From Methylotuvimicrobium buryatense 5G (GTDB lineage Bacteria > Pseudomonadota > Gammaproteobacteria > Methylococcales > Methylomonadaceae), in the NCBI RefSeq assembly GCF_000341735.1, contig NZ_KB455575.1, forward strand, positions 1,453,422 through 1,517,421: DNA of 64,000 nt, read 5' to 3'. A program made the position numbers and the translations under genes. Shown here piece after piece: positions 37,515 to 47,568 of this stretch; within the stretch, counting starts at the first letter, position 1, and every line of letters starts with the position of its first letter. The notes beneath the pieces are model-generated. The model was not told the DNA's origin and did no database searches. It was given only the letters and a program-made list of their open reading frames with translations.

Positions 37515-38715
37515 TCCCTTCAAGAAATTTGCCACACTGCTGATTTCGCTGGCAATCATCACATTTGCCGGGGCACTGTCTTATTATTGGCTAAGCAATA
37601 AGCCCCGCGCTGTACGCGCCCCCGTTACGGCCGTGGCACCATTAGTCGAAATCATCACGCCGCAAGCCATCGATCATCAAACCACCGTTTTCGCGCTCGG
37701 CAATGTAATCCCGGCACAAAGCGTCAATCTTAATTCGCGTGTCGACGGCATGGTCGTTTCGGTCAGCGACCAGTTCATCGAAGGCGGCTTGTTGAAAAAG
37801 GACGAAGAAATCGTCCGGCTCGACCCGACCGATTACGAATTACGCGTACGCAGAGCACAAAGCGACCTCACCCAAGCCCGCTTCAACCTAAAAATGGAAT
37901 TGGGCCAACAAGCCATCGCGCAACGCGAATATCAATTGCTCGGCCAGGAATTGGACGAACTGGCTCAAGAACTGGTCCAAAGAAAACCCCATCTGGAAGC
38001 CGCCAAGGCATCGTTAAATGCCGCTGAAGCATCGCTGGAACAAGCCAAATTGGATCTCGACCGCACCCGCACGATCGCGCCGTTCAACGCGGTCGTCACG
38101 GCCCGCAACGCCAATATCGGTTCCTGGGTATCGACCTTCTCGACCGGCACGCCGCTCGTACAGTTGGTTGCAACCGATTATTTTTGGATCGACGTTTCGC
38201 TGCCGCTCGACAAATTACGATGGATCACGATTCCCGGTTTCAACAGCGATCAAGGCTCGCCGGTCACGATCAGTTACGAAAGAGCTTGGGGACCCGATGC
38301 ATTCAGAATCGGTGCCGTCAAACGTCTGAAAGCCGAAGTCGAACCCGAAGGCCGCATGGCCAAATTATTGGTCGAAGTCGAAGATCCGCTCGCCCTGACG
38401 CCGGCCAAGAAAGACGCGCCGCGTATGATGTTAGGTACATTGGTTCGCGCGGCAATTACCGGAAAAACCCTCGTCGACGTACTTCCTGTCCCGGAAACCG
38501 CCTTGCACGACGGCAACCGGCTCTGGCTAATGAACGAACAAGACACACTGGACATCGTCAAAATCACCCCCGTCTGGACCGAACAAGGCGTCGTTTATTT
38601 GCATGCCTCGGAACTACCCGATCATCCGCGCATCATCGTCAGCGATCTTTCCACACCGGTTCAAGGCATGCGTATTCGCACCACCGAAACCGACCGCTCC
38701 TCATTCGCTAGGTAA
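37507..38715 (+). CDS. RND efflux periplasmic adaptor
   Basis: A 402-residue membrane-fusion protein that bridges the inner-membrane pump and the outer channel. An N-terminal anchor (about residues 8-30) is followed by the lipoyl-type halves ALGNVIPAQSVNLNSRVDGMV and LDRTRTIAPFNAVVTARNANIGSWV, separated by a coiled-coil hairpin rich in Ala, Glu and Gln. The ATG at 37507 is preferred because of the AGGAA site and the anchor directly after it. Confidence 0.92.
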   Translation: MTNPFKKFATLLISLAIITFAGALSYYWLSNKPRAVRAPVTAVAPLVEIITPQAIDHQTTVFALGNVIPAQSVNLNSRVDGMVVSVSDQFIEGGLLKKDEEIVRLDPTDYELRVRRAQSDLTQARFNLKMELGQQAIAQREYQLLGQELDELAQELVQRKPHLEAAKASLNAAEASLEQAKLDLDRTRTIAPFNAVVTARNANIGSWVSTFSTGTPLVQLVATDYFWIDVSLPLDKLRWITIPGFNSDQGSPVTISYERAWGPDAFRIGAVKRLKAEVEPEGRMAKLLVEVEDPLALTPAKKDAPRMMLGTLVRAAITGKTLVDVLPVPETALHDGNRLWLMNEQDTLDIVKITPVWTEQGVVYLHASELPDHPRIIVSDLSTPVQGMRIRTTETDRSSFAR

Positions 38716-38720
38716 GCATC

Positions 38721-41700
38721 ATGCAGTCACATCAAGACCTAAGTCACACCGGTCCCATTGCATGGATGGCAGGTCATTCGGTCGCGGCCAATCTCGCGAT
38801 GGTCGTTTGCATCATAGGCGGACTGCTGTTTTTAAACAATATCCGCCAAGAAGTTTTCCCCGACTTTGAAATCGACAGCGTCAGTATCACTGTCGCTTAT
38901 CCGGGCGCCAGCCCGGAAGAGGTCGAACGCGGCATTGTCCTGGCAATCGAAGACGCGGTGGGCGGCTTGGACGGCATCAAACAAATTAACTCATCGGCAA
39001 TGGAAAATGCCGGCACGGTCACCGCCGAAGCGCTCCGCGGCACCGACATGCAAAGGTTTACCCAAGACATTCAAAAAGAAGTCGACCGCATTACGACTTT
39101 CCCGATCGATGCCGAAAAACCGCAAATAACTTTAATCGCCAGTAAACGCCGGGTAATCTCGGTCGCATTATATGGGGACGCAGAGGAAGCCGTTTTACAC
39201 GAATTGGCCGAACAACTTCGCGATCAATTACTGCAGGACCCGGGCATCACGCAAATCGATCTCGAAGGGGTCAAACCGCTCGAAATCGCGGTAGAAATTC
39301 CGCAGGACATGCTGAGGCGCTACCGCTTGTCTTTAGGCGACATCGCTCAACGAATCGCGGCGGCCAGCATCGACCTTCCGGCCGGGAGCGTCAAAACCGG
39401 CAGCGGCGAGATTTTGATCCGTATCAAAGAACGCCGCGATTACGGGCGTCAATTCAGTCAATTGCCTATCATTACTACCGCCGACGGTAGCCAGATCAAA
39501 CTCGGCGACATCGCTCGAATAACAGATGGCTTCGATGAAAGCGATTATTATGCGACTTTCAACGACAAGCCGGCCGTGATGCTGCAAGTCTATAGCGTCG
39601 GAGAACAAACGCCGATACAAGTGTCTGAAACGGTTCGTAACCATCTCGATAAAATTGCTCCGGAACTACCCGAAGGCATCTACACCGATGTCCGGCGCGA
39701 TGCCTCGGAAGACTACGCGCAAAGGATTGACCTCTTGTTGCGAAACAGCGCCATGGGCTTATCGCTGGTATTTATCTTGCTGGCGTTGTTTCTTGAGCTA
39801 CGCCTGGCATTTTGGGTCATGATGGGGATTCCTATTGCGTTTCTCGGGTCGTTTTTGTTCCTACCCAGTATCGGCGTCACGCTGAACATGATCTCATTAT
39901 TCGCGTTTATCATCGCGATCGGCATCGTCGTCGACGATGCAATCATCATCGGAGAAAACATCTATCATCATCGACAAGAAGGCCTGTCTCCGCTACAAGC
40001 GGCAATTCAGGGCACCCGCGAAATGGCGATGCCGGTTACATTCAGCATCCTGACGAATATCGCAACCTTCATGCCGCTGCTGTTCATTCCGGGGTTCACC
40101 GGCAAAATCTTTTTTATGATTCCGTTGGTCGTGATCACGGTTTTCCTGCTGTCTCTCGTCGAGAGCCTATTCATTCTGCCGAATCACCTCGGACACCTAA
40201 AGCCATTGAAAAGCCATGGTGTTCAAGCCAAAATTCATCATTATCAACAACGCTTCAGCGATGGCTTCCGGCACTGGACAGTGCACCGCTATGGCCCATT
40301 TCTCGAAAGCGTACTCGATCATCGCTATCTGACCGTCACCTTCGCATTCTCATTGTTGATTGCAGCATTGGCCTATGCCGCTAGCGGACGCATGGGCATG
40401 ACCTTGTTTCCGAAGGTCGAATCCGATTATGCACAAGTCACATTAACGATGCCGTTCGGAACGCCGGTAGAAAAAACCGAAACAATCGCCCGACACTTGT
40501 CGGAAGCGGCGCGACGTGTCGCATCTAACGTTCCGAACGGCGACCGATTATTGAAAGGGCAATTTATCGAAATCGGCACCGTCGACAGGCAACAGACACT
40601 CGGCAGCCACTTGGCTACCGTGCGCACCTATTTGGCGCCGCCCGAAGTTCGCGACGATATTCTTAGTACCGAGCAATTTACCCGGCGTTGGCGCGAAGAG
40701 GCTGGCGAAATTGCCGGCATTGAAGCGATTTTATTCGAATCGGACGCCGGCGGCCCCAGTCGGGGTCCGGCGATCACCGTCGAACTCAATCACCGCGACA
40801 TACAAGTCTTGGAACAAGCAAGCAGACGCCTTGCTCAAATGCTTAGCGCCTACCCTATCGTCAATGACGTCGACAGTGGCTTGACCAGCGGCAAGGAACA
40901 ACTGGACTTTACGTTGCTGCCCGAAGGAAGAAGCTTGGGATTGACGGCACAAGATGTTGCGCGACAAGTCAGAAATGCGTTTTTCGGTGCCGAAGTGCTC
41001 CGTCAGCAACGCGGCCGTAATGAAGTCAAAATCATGGTCAGGCTACCCGAAAACGAGCGAATGTCGCTAAAAAACATCGAAAGCCTAATGTTACGCACAC
41101 CGGCAGGAGTCGAGATTCCGCTCACTGAAGCCGTGCATATCGAACGCGGCCGCGCCTACACCGAAATCAACCGCCGTAACGGCCGACGCAATATCCAAGT
41201 CAAATCGGGCGTCACGCCGCGCAGCCGGGCAGGTGAAATCATTAACGACCTCAAAGCAACCGAACTGCCGCGCCTGCAAGAAGAATTTCCAGGTTTGCAA
41301 TATAGCTTTCAGGGTAGTCAAGCCGAAATGGCCGATAATCTTAGCAGTCTCAAAATCAGTTTTGTCTTTGCACTGCTGGCGATCTATGCAATGTTGGCGA
41401 TTCCTTTTCGCAGCTACATTCTGCCGCTAATCGTCATTGTCAGCATTCCGTTCGGCATCATCGGCGCAATATTAGGGCATTTGTTGATGGGTTACGATCT
41501 GAGTATCCTTAGCATGCTGGGTATCGTCGCCCTATCCGGCATCGTCGTCAACGATTCGCTGGTATTGATCAATTATGCGAACGAACATCGCATCGGCAGT
41601 GCCAAAACACCTTTACAAGTCATCAAAGCCGCCGGAATCCAGCGCTTCAGACCAATACTGCTAACCACGCTAACCACTTTTTTCGGCTTAATGCCGATGA

Positions 41701-41876
41701 TTTTGGAAACATCCCGGCAAGCGCGAATGCTGATCCCGATGGCGATTTCAATCGGTTTCGGCATTTTGTTTGCGACCTTGATTACACTCGTACTGATTCC
41801 GTCGTTATATCTGGTTGCCGAAGACGTCAGAGTCTTGTTTCACAAGTTGAAAATAGCTTTTTCCGCCAAAGATTAG
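38721..41876 (+). CDS. RND efflux permease (AcrB/MdtC superfamily)
   Basis: A 1051-residue inner-membrane proton-driven pump with the usual twelve membrane segments and two large periplasmic loops. The first segment is followed by YPGASPEEVERGIV; the proton relay aspartates lie in GIVVDDAIIIGEN near residue 410; LSGIVVNDSLVLINYANEH in the second half is the matching repeat. It completes a four-gene efflux operon (tetR, channel, adaptor, pump) and starts five bases after the adaptor stop. The substrate cannot be told from sequence. Confidence 0.95.
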   Translation: MQSHQDLSHTGPIAWMAGHSVAANLAMVVCIIGGLLFLNNIRQEVFPDFEIDSVSITVAYPGASPEEVERGIVLAIEDAVGGLDGIKQINSSAMENAGTVTAEALRGTDMQRFTQDIQKEVDRITTFPIDAEKPQITLIASKRRVISVALYGDAEEAVLHELAEQLRDQLLQDPGITQIDLEGVKPLEIAVEIPQDMLRRYRLSLGDIAQRIAAASIDLPAGSVKTGSGEILIRIKERRDYGRQFSQLPIITTADGSQIKLGDIARITDGFDESDYYATFNDKPAVMLQVYSVGEQTPIQVSETVRNHLDKIAPELPEGIYTDVRRDASEDYAQRIDLLLRNSAMGLSLVFILLALFLELRLAFWVMMGIPIAFLGSFLFLPSIGVTLNMISLFAFIIAIGIVVDDAIIIGENIYHHRQEGLSPLQAAIQGTREMAMPVTFSILTNIATFMPLLFIPGFTGKIFFMIPLVVITVFLLSLVESLFILPNHLGHLKPLKSHGVQAKIHHYQQRFSDGFRHWTVHRYGPFLESVLDHRYLTVTFAFSLLIAALAYAASGRMGMTLFPKVESDYAQVTLTMPFGTPVEKTETIARHLSEAARRVASNVPNGDRLLKGQFIEIGTVDRQQTLGSHLATVRTYLAPPEVRDDILSTEQFTRRWREEAGEIAGIEAILFESDAGGPSRGPAITVELNHRDIQVLEQASRRLAQMLSAYPIVNDVDSGLTSGKEQLDFTLLPEGRSLGLTAQDVARQVRNAFFGAEVLRQQRGRNEVKIMVRLPENERMSLKNIESLMLRTPAGVEIPLTEAVHIERGRAYTEINRRNGRRNIQVKSGVTPRSRAGEIINDLKATELPRLQEEFPGLQYSFQGSQAEMADNLSSLKISFVFALLAIYAMLAIPFRSYILPLIVIVSIPFGIIGAILGHLLMGYDLSILSMLGIVALSGIVVNDSLVLINYANEHRIGSAKTPLQVIKAAGIQRFRPILLTTLTTFFGLMPMILETSRQARMLIPMAISIGFGILFATLITLVLIPSLYLVAEDVRVLFHKLKIAFSAKD

Positions 41877-41926
41877 CGGGCTACGAAATGCGCAGAAACC
41901 ATGCGCATCGAAGGCAGTGTTTATGG

Positions 41927-42140
41927 CAGCAATTCCCAATTTGGGGATCAAAAAGGGTGTGGGGTGTGCTTGGCGAGGATGTCGGCAGCAGGGCAGATTT
42001 TTGCTCCATGCAAAATCTGCATTCACGCCATCCTTGGCGTTCGAGCTGCCGTCAAGCCCCATGGATGGGTTTACGGCGTTCCTCGACAGGCATACCCCAC
42101 ACCCTAAGATCGGCGAAAATGCTCAAACTGGGAATTGCTG
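41927..42140 (+). repeat. Family S interspersed repeat, complete, with target duplication
   Basis: A 214-bp element with inverted ends CAGCAATTCCCAATTTG (41927-41943) and CAAACTGGGAATTGCTG (42124-42140), one mismatch. The same 10 bases GTGTTTATGG lie directly on both sides (41917-41926 and 42141-42150), which looks like a target-site duplication. Inside is a hairpin at 41993-42020 (GCAGATTTT/AAAATCTGC) and the segment ATTCACGCCATCCTTGGC. A second inverted pair is GGGTGTGGGG with CCCCACACCC. Confidence 0.88.
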
Positions 42141-42175
42141 GTGTTTATGGAAGCAGCAATGCTGTCAAGCCCGGC

Positions 42176-42967
42176 TTATGCTACTAGCAACACCGGACAA
42201 CCGAGCCGATCGGCAAACAACGACGCAGCACTTTGTGAAGTTTCAGGGTCGGTTCTGTCGGCGCGCAGCACGACGATACTGCAACCACGCTCTAAGACAT
42301 ATTGCATGATCGAATCGTAACTTCGACTAGATTGAATAAAAAAATGAGAAGCGAGATTGCTCCCCGCGAGCAAAGCTTTAACTTGTTGCTCCATTTCGGC
42401 AATGCCGTTATCGGATTGCCTCTGTAAAATAATGTTGAGCCCCGATTTTTGCGATTCAGCAATATCGATAGCCAATTTAAATGCTCGTTCCGATCCTTCC
42501 GTACCATCATAAATTGCCCAAACCGGAGGACTAAACTTTTTAACGGAAATTTTTTTAATCGTCAACGACCGGCTAACGCGCGGTCTATCCAGCAGCAATA
42601 AATCCATCGTAGCGGAAGCGGCCATCGCCTCGGCCAAATAATGACCGCGAACGACTGTCAACGATACCGTCAATTCGGATTTTTTCGCCAACTCATCGAG
42701 CTGTTGGCGAATTCTCTTAACACGGCGGGCCGATGCCGAACCGATACGGTCGACATCGAACTTAAGTTCTGCACTGGTCACTTTATCCACTTCGGTTGCA
42801 AAAGGAAGACCCGCCAAATGAAACAAATTAATATCTTCGATAAACAAAGCTGTCAGCTGTGCCCCTTGCGACCTGGCCAAGCTTGCCGCCAACTCCAACA
42901 AGGCCGAATCTTGCAGAGCATCGACAGCGATCAACATTTTTTTTGGGGTAACGTTAAGGTCAATCAT
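42176..42967 (-). CDS. Universal stress protein family
   Basis: A 263-residue protein with a USP fold: MLIAVDALQDSALLELAASLARSQGAQLTALFIED at the N-terminus, a central hydrophilic helix, and a second half from PVWAIYDGTEGSERAFKLAIDIA that resembles another USP start. The C-terminus is SAASLFADRLGCPVLLVA. The usual ATP-binding GxxGS signature is not clear, so nucleotide binding is unsure. It starts 8 bases inside the end of the Lon-like gene, so the two are translationally coupled. Confidence 0.8.
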   Translation of the reverse strand: MIDLNVTPKKMLIAVDALQDSALLELAASLARSQGAQLTALFIEDINLFHLAGLPFATEVDKVTSAELKFDVDRIGSASARRVKRIRQQLDELAKKSELTVSLTVVRGHYLAEAMAASATMDLLLLDRPRVSRSLTIKKISVKKFSPPVWAIYDGTEGSERAFKLAIDIAESQKSGLNIILQRQSDNGIAEMEQQVKALLAGSNLASHFFIQSSRSYDSIMQYVLERGCSIVVLRADRTDPETSQSAASLFADRLGCPVLLVA

Positions 42968-45359
42968 GGCCGTTATTTTTCGACAAAAATGCCTGACTGA
43001 TTTCGGTAAACCTGGCTAATTGCGCATCGACCTTTCCGTTCACAGTCTCCTGCGGAAACACGCCGTTTTCATCAGGATCGCCCGCTACCATTCCGGTCAA
43101 CAACTCCAAGGCTTCATCGACATTTTTCACCGCATAAATATGAAACTGCCCGGATTGGGCGGCATGCACGACATCCCATCGCAACATCAAATGCTTGATA
43201 TTCGCCGAAGGTATAATCACGCCTTGAGTACCGGTCAGTCCTTGTTTTTTACAGATATCGAAAAAGCCTTCGATTTTTTCATTGACGCCGCCGATCGCCT
43301 GCACACGTCCTAACTGATTAACTGAACCGGTCATCGCCAAATCCTGACGCAACGGGATTTGGGTCAGCGATGAAAGAATTACGCACAATTCGGCGAGCGA
43401 GGCGCTATCGCCGTCGACACCGCCATAGGACTGCTCGAACACCAGCGTCGCCGACATAGAAAACGGCTTGCTTCGGGCGTATCGGGAGGCGATGAAACCG
43501 GCCAAAATCAACACCCCTTTCGAATGAATCGCGCCGCCCAATTCGGTTTCCCGTTCGATATCGACCAGTTTGCCGTTACCGAGGCGCGTCGTCGCGGTAA
43601 TCCGGGAGGGCTGGCCGAAACTGAATTCGCCGATCTGCAACACCGACAAACCATTGATCTGTCCTGCCACGCTGCCTTGCGTATCGATCAACACCGTACC
43701 GCGCTGAATATGCTCGTAGAGCCTTTCCCTAATCCGATCCAAGCGGTAGACCTTCTGATCGATCGCCTGCTGTACATCACTGGCATTAATGCAATCGTGT
43801 CCGTTTTGTCCGGCCCAATAATCAGCCTCTATCAGTAAATCTTTAATGCTGCGCAAATGTGTCGAGAGTTTTTCGGCATCGCCGGTCATCCTGGCGCTAT
43901 GTTCGATCACTCGCGCGACGGCATCCCGGCTCAAGGACTGCAATTTTTCCTGCCTTGCAATCGTTGCCAAAACTTTTGCGTATTCGATCGCCGAGTCTTC
44001 TCGGCCCACCGTATCGTCGAAATCGGCCGCGACTTTAAATAAATCCTGAAACTCGGGATCGTAATAATTCAACAAATAATAAATCAGCCGATCACCCAAC
44101 AAGATCAATTTCAATTCGAGCGGAATCGGTTCCGGTTCAAGCGCCGAGGTACTGATTAGACTGAGGCTTCGCTCCAGCGATTCGATGCGGATCTCGCCGG
44201 ATTGCAACGTCCGTTTCAAGCTTTCCCAGGCATAGGGCTGCATCAATAGCTTACGCGCATCGAGTATCAAATAGCCGCCGTTCGCTTTATGCAATGCTCC
44301 CGGCTTGATCATCGTGAAATCGGTAACCAGCGACCCCATGAAAGCTTCATGATCGCAGCGTCCCATCAAATTGGCGTAATTCGGATGATCTTCATAGACG
44401 ACCGGCGCGGTTTTGTTATCGCTCAAGTCGACCATTAAATTCACTTGATAACGCTTGAAAGGATCGGATTGTTGAGGCATTTCCATGAACGGCAGCGCCG
44501 ATTCGCGGTGAGGAATGAAATCGCGTACATGACCGATAATATCGCGCTCGATCTCATCCAAATAATCGAGCACGGTCTGCTGGTCACCGTAGGTTTCCTT
44601 GAGTTCATGGATCGAATGGCCGACTGCAAATTCGGCCACTTCACGGTTCAGGTCCTTGATCTTACGCTTAGTTTCCTTACGCCACGCCGGAAATTTCTTT
44701 AATAATTTTTGCAGGCGCTGTTGCAGCTCGATGATCGCATGCTGAATGCGTTGCTGCTCTTCCTTGGAGAGTTGATTGAAGTGCTCGGCATCGATCACCA
44801 CATCCTTGTCATCGACCGGCGCGAAAGCATAGCCGGTCGGCGTTTCGGTTAGAATAATACGGGCATTCGCGGCCTCTTCACGCAATCGGTTGATTTCCCG
44901 AAACTCGCGATGCCGCGACTCCTCCTCGATTTCCTCGACGCGGGAGCGGTATTCATCGCCTTCGAACGACGCCGGTAAGGCAATTCGAAGTTCATCGATC
45001 AATTGCTCCATATCGTTTTGGAACAATTTGCCTTTTCCGGCGGGTAAAGACAAAAGCCGAGGCTTGGCCGGTTGTTCGAAGTTAAACACATAACACCAGT
45101 CCGAAGGAATTTTTTTATGTGCGGCTTCCTGCTCGACCAACTGCATAACGGTCGTCATCTTACCGGTTCCCGAAGGTGCCAATGCGAAAATGTTATAGCC
45201 GGCTTTATCGACTCGTATCCCAAACCGGATCGATGCAATTGCCCGCTCCTGTCCAACGATGATTTCGACATCCTTGAGTTCGTCGGTCGTTTGAAAGTTT
45301 AAATCGCCGACTCTACAAGGTTTATAAAGTAATGCCGTCTCCAGAGGTGCAATTTTCAT
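42960..45359 (-). CDS. Lon-family ATP-dependent protease (AAA_32 type)
   Basis: A 799-residue AAA protein with a C-terminal Lon (S16) protease domain but an N-terminal part unlike LonA. Walker A is LAPSGTGKMTT near residue 65; a long coiled-coil insertion follows; the proteolytic serine lies in GGVDGDSASLAELC and the lysine in GGVNEKIEGFF, the Ser-Lys dyad of Lon. This architecture (LonC or YcbZ-like) is widespread, with little known of its substrates. It is the first gene of an operon with the universal stress protein. Confidence 0.9.
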   Translation of the reverse strand: MKIAPLETALLYKPCRVGDLNFQTTDELKDVEIIVGQERAIASIRFGIRVDKAGYNIFALAPSGTGKMTTVMQLVEQEAAHKKIPSDWCYVFNFEQPAKPRLLSLPAGKGKLFQNDMEQLIDELRIALPASFEGDEYRSRVEEIEEESRHREFREINRLREEAANARIILTETPTGYAFAPVDDKDVVIDAEHFNQLSKEEQQRIQHAIIELQQRLQKLLKKFPAWRKETKRKIKDLNREVAEFAVGHSIHELKETYGDQQTVLDYLDEIERDIIGHVRDFIPHRESALPFMEMPQQSDPFKRYQVNLMVDLSDNKTAPVVYEDHPNYANLMGRCDHEAFMGSLVTDFTMIKPGALHKANGGYLILDARKLLMQPYAWESLKRTLQSGEIRIESLERSLSLISTSALEPEPIPLELKLILLGDRLIYYLLNYYDPEFQDLFKVAADFDDTVGREDSAIEYAKVLATIARQEKLQSLSRDAVARVIEHSARMTGDAEKLSTHLRSIKDLLIEADYWAGQNGHDCINASDVQQAIDQKVYRLDRIRERLYEHIQRGTVLIDTQGSVAGQINGLSVLQIGEFSFGQPSRITATTRLGNGKLVDIERETELGGAIHSKGVLILAGFIASRYARSKPFSMSATLVFEQSYGGVDGDSASLAELCVILSSLTQIPLRQDLAMTGSVNQLGRVQAIGGVNEKIEGFFDICKKQGLTGTQGVIIPSANIKHLMLRWDVVHAAQSGQFHIYAVKNVDEALELLTGMVAGDPDENGVFPQETVNGKVDAQLARFTEISQAFLSKNNGHD

Positions 45360-45437
45360 TTTATCCCTGCCTGTTTATATAACCGATTGCATTAGAACAT
45401 AGACTTCTCGCAGCTACAATTGAGAAGTAAATGACTA

Positions 45438-47177
45438 TCAGATATCATCCCGGTTTAACGGCTTACTAAAATAATACCCCTGAAAACCATCGCAACCGCA
45501 TCTGTACAAATGCTCTAGCTGCTCCCATGTTTCGACGCCTTCGGCAATCAAATCAAGCTTCAAGTGCTTCGACATGCCGATAATGGTCTCGACGATCACC
45601 GCATCGTTATCGTTTATTCCCAAATTGACTACAAAAGTCTTATCGATTTTCAATTGATCGATCGGCAATCGGGTCAGGTAAGATAACGAAGAATAACCGG
45701 TGCCGAAATCGTCTATTGAAAAGCGCAAGCCTAATTGTTTTAGCGCATGCATTTTTTCGATAATGCCCTTTACATTCTGAACGATCAGCCCTTCGGTAAT
45801 TTCCAGAATGATATGCCTAGGATCGACTTTAGTCGATTCAACAATACCACTAACTAAATCGACAAAGCCTGGGGAGCTAAACTGTTTAGGACTGATATTG
45901 ACTGAAATATGTGGCACATTCTTGCCTGCTCGGTGCCAAGCCACCCATTGCTGGCATGCCTTCGTCAGCACTTGACTACCGATTTGGGCAATTAAACCGG
46001 TCTCTTCGGCTAGCGGAATAAAATCCTGCGGCGAAATGACGCCTTGCTCGGGATGATGCCATCTAACCAATGCCTCATAACCGAGCAATTGTTGATTGAA
46101 ATTAAATTGAGGCTGATAAACCAATCCCAGGTGATCATGAACCAATGCATTTCTAAGCTCTTTCTCCAGTTGCAGTCTTTGATTGACTTTATCTTGCATA
46201 TCGGGATGAAAGAAACAATAGGTATTCTTTCCGCTGTTTTTAGCGGCATACATCGCCGTATCGGCTTGTCTCAGCAAATGATCGAACGTATCTCCGTTAT
46301 TCGGAAATAAGGTAATGCCGATACTCACAGAAACGCGCAGTTCGTGACCTTCCAGTAAATAAGGCATTAATAATAGATCGAGGATTTTCTCGGCGACAAC
46401 TTTAAGCTGGTTCGATGCAATTGCCTTATCATAAGAAAGATTGGACAGCACGATAACAAACTCATCGCCACCCAAACGTGCAATCATATCTTCTTCTCTA
46501 AGCTCCCTTCTAAGGCGATCGGCGACTTGCCTGAGTAACAAATCCCCGACTTTATGCCCCAAAGAATCATTGATGGTTTTGAAGTTATCCAAATCCAAAA
46601 AAAACAATGCACCGTAAATCTTGAAACGGATCGTGGTAGCCAACTCTTGCTTTATCCTCTCCTCGAGCAAACTACGGTTGGCGAGTCCGGTTAGCGAGTC
46701 ATAGTGCGCCAAGGTCCAAAGATCGGCCTGTGATTTTTTGATTTGAGAAATATCGCTGAATACTGAAATATAGTGCGCCGGCTTGCCTTCTTCGCCGATC
46801 ACGTTGATAGTTTGCCAGGCCGGAAAGATATCTCCGGATTTCTTCTTGTTCCAAATTTCGCCCTGCCAACGCTTATTGGTCGTGATGCTTTGCCACATTC
46901 GTCGGTAAAAATGGATGTCTTGTTTACCTGAAGAAAGAATCCTGGGGGTTTTACCCAGAACATCCTGTTCGGTATAACCGGTAATATTTGTGAATGCGGG
47001 GTTAACATAAAGAATGCGCGTCGATTCGTCTGCAATCATCATCGCGTCTGAAGTCGCTTCGAACAAGGTTTTATAGATTTCCAGCTTGATTTCCATTGAC
47101 TCGGCATCCGCGCTTGATAGGCTTTTTTTGTCTGCTGAGCGCCTATTCGCCGGAAATCGATGTTCTCGTTCTTGCAT
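45438..47177 (-). CDS. PAS-GGDEF-EAL cyclic di-GMP enzyme
   Basis: A 579-residue cytoplasmic protein: one PAS domain (about residues 30-150; YKTLFEATSDAMMIADESTR), a GGDEF domain with intact RLGGDEF near residue 233 and an RxxD inhibitory site (REED) five residues upstream, and an EAL domain with YEALVRWHHP near 365 and DDFGTGYSSLSYL. Both catalytic motifs look intact, so it may make and break down cyclic di-GMP. GAGGGC lies before its ATG. It is monocistronic. Confidence 0.92.
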   Translation of the reverse strand: MQEREHRFPANRRSADKKSLSSADAESMEIKLEIYKTLFEATSDAMMIADESTRILYVNPAFTNITGYTEQDVLGKTPRILSSGKQDIHFYRRMWQSITTNKRWQGEIWNKKKSGDIFPAWQTINVIGEEGKPAHYISVFSDISQIKKSQADLWTLAHYDSLTGLANRSLLEERIKQELATTIRFKIYGALFFLDLDNFKTINDSLGHKVGDLLLRQVADRLRRELREEDMIARLGGDEFVIVLSNLSYDKAIASNQLKVVAEKILDLLLMPYLLEGHELRVSVSIGITLFPNNGDTFDHLLRQADTAMYAAKNSGKNTYCFFHPDMQDKVNQRLQLEKELRNALVHDHLGLVYQPQFNFNQQLLGYEALVRWHHPEQGVISPQDFIPLAEETGLIAQIGSQVLTKACQQWVAWHRAGKNVPHISVNISPKQFSSPGFVDLVSGIVESTKVDPRHIILEITEGLIVQNVKGIIEKMHALKQLGLRFSIDDFGTGYSSLSYLTRLPIDQLKIDKTFVVNLGINDNDAVIVETIIGMSKHLKLDLIAEGVETWEQLEHLYRCGCDGFQGYYFSKPLNRDDI

Positions 47178-47568
47178 GAAGCCCTCTTAAATTACCAGTG
47201 ATTCGCAAGCGCTAAAATCCAACAAAAAACGGATCGAAACCCTGAAAACATCGACACACCCTTAGCGAGTACATCAAAACTTTCAGAACAAACAACCATT
47301 AAAAAGGAAATCTAAACAATGCTGTAATCCGACTGTCTAACGCCTTTGAAAAGCGTTACTTGGCGGCACGGGGGCTAGGGGCCGCATTTGGGTGTCAATA
47401 GTAAATGAATTTGCCCGTTAGTAAAACAGATTTGTTCCTTATCTCACATGAATCTTTATTTCAAAAGCATTAATTAATTCAAATAACTGACTGACACACT
47501 TGGTTATAATTCGAACATTGTTTTGCTTAAAGGTCGGTTCGCAGCCTTATTGAATACCTGGAAAACCT
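47178..47568. other. Divergent intergenic region, no gene seen
   Basis: 391 bp between the divergent GGDEF-EAL and histidine kinase genes. No repeat, hairpin or confident promoter is noted. Confidence 0.4.
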
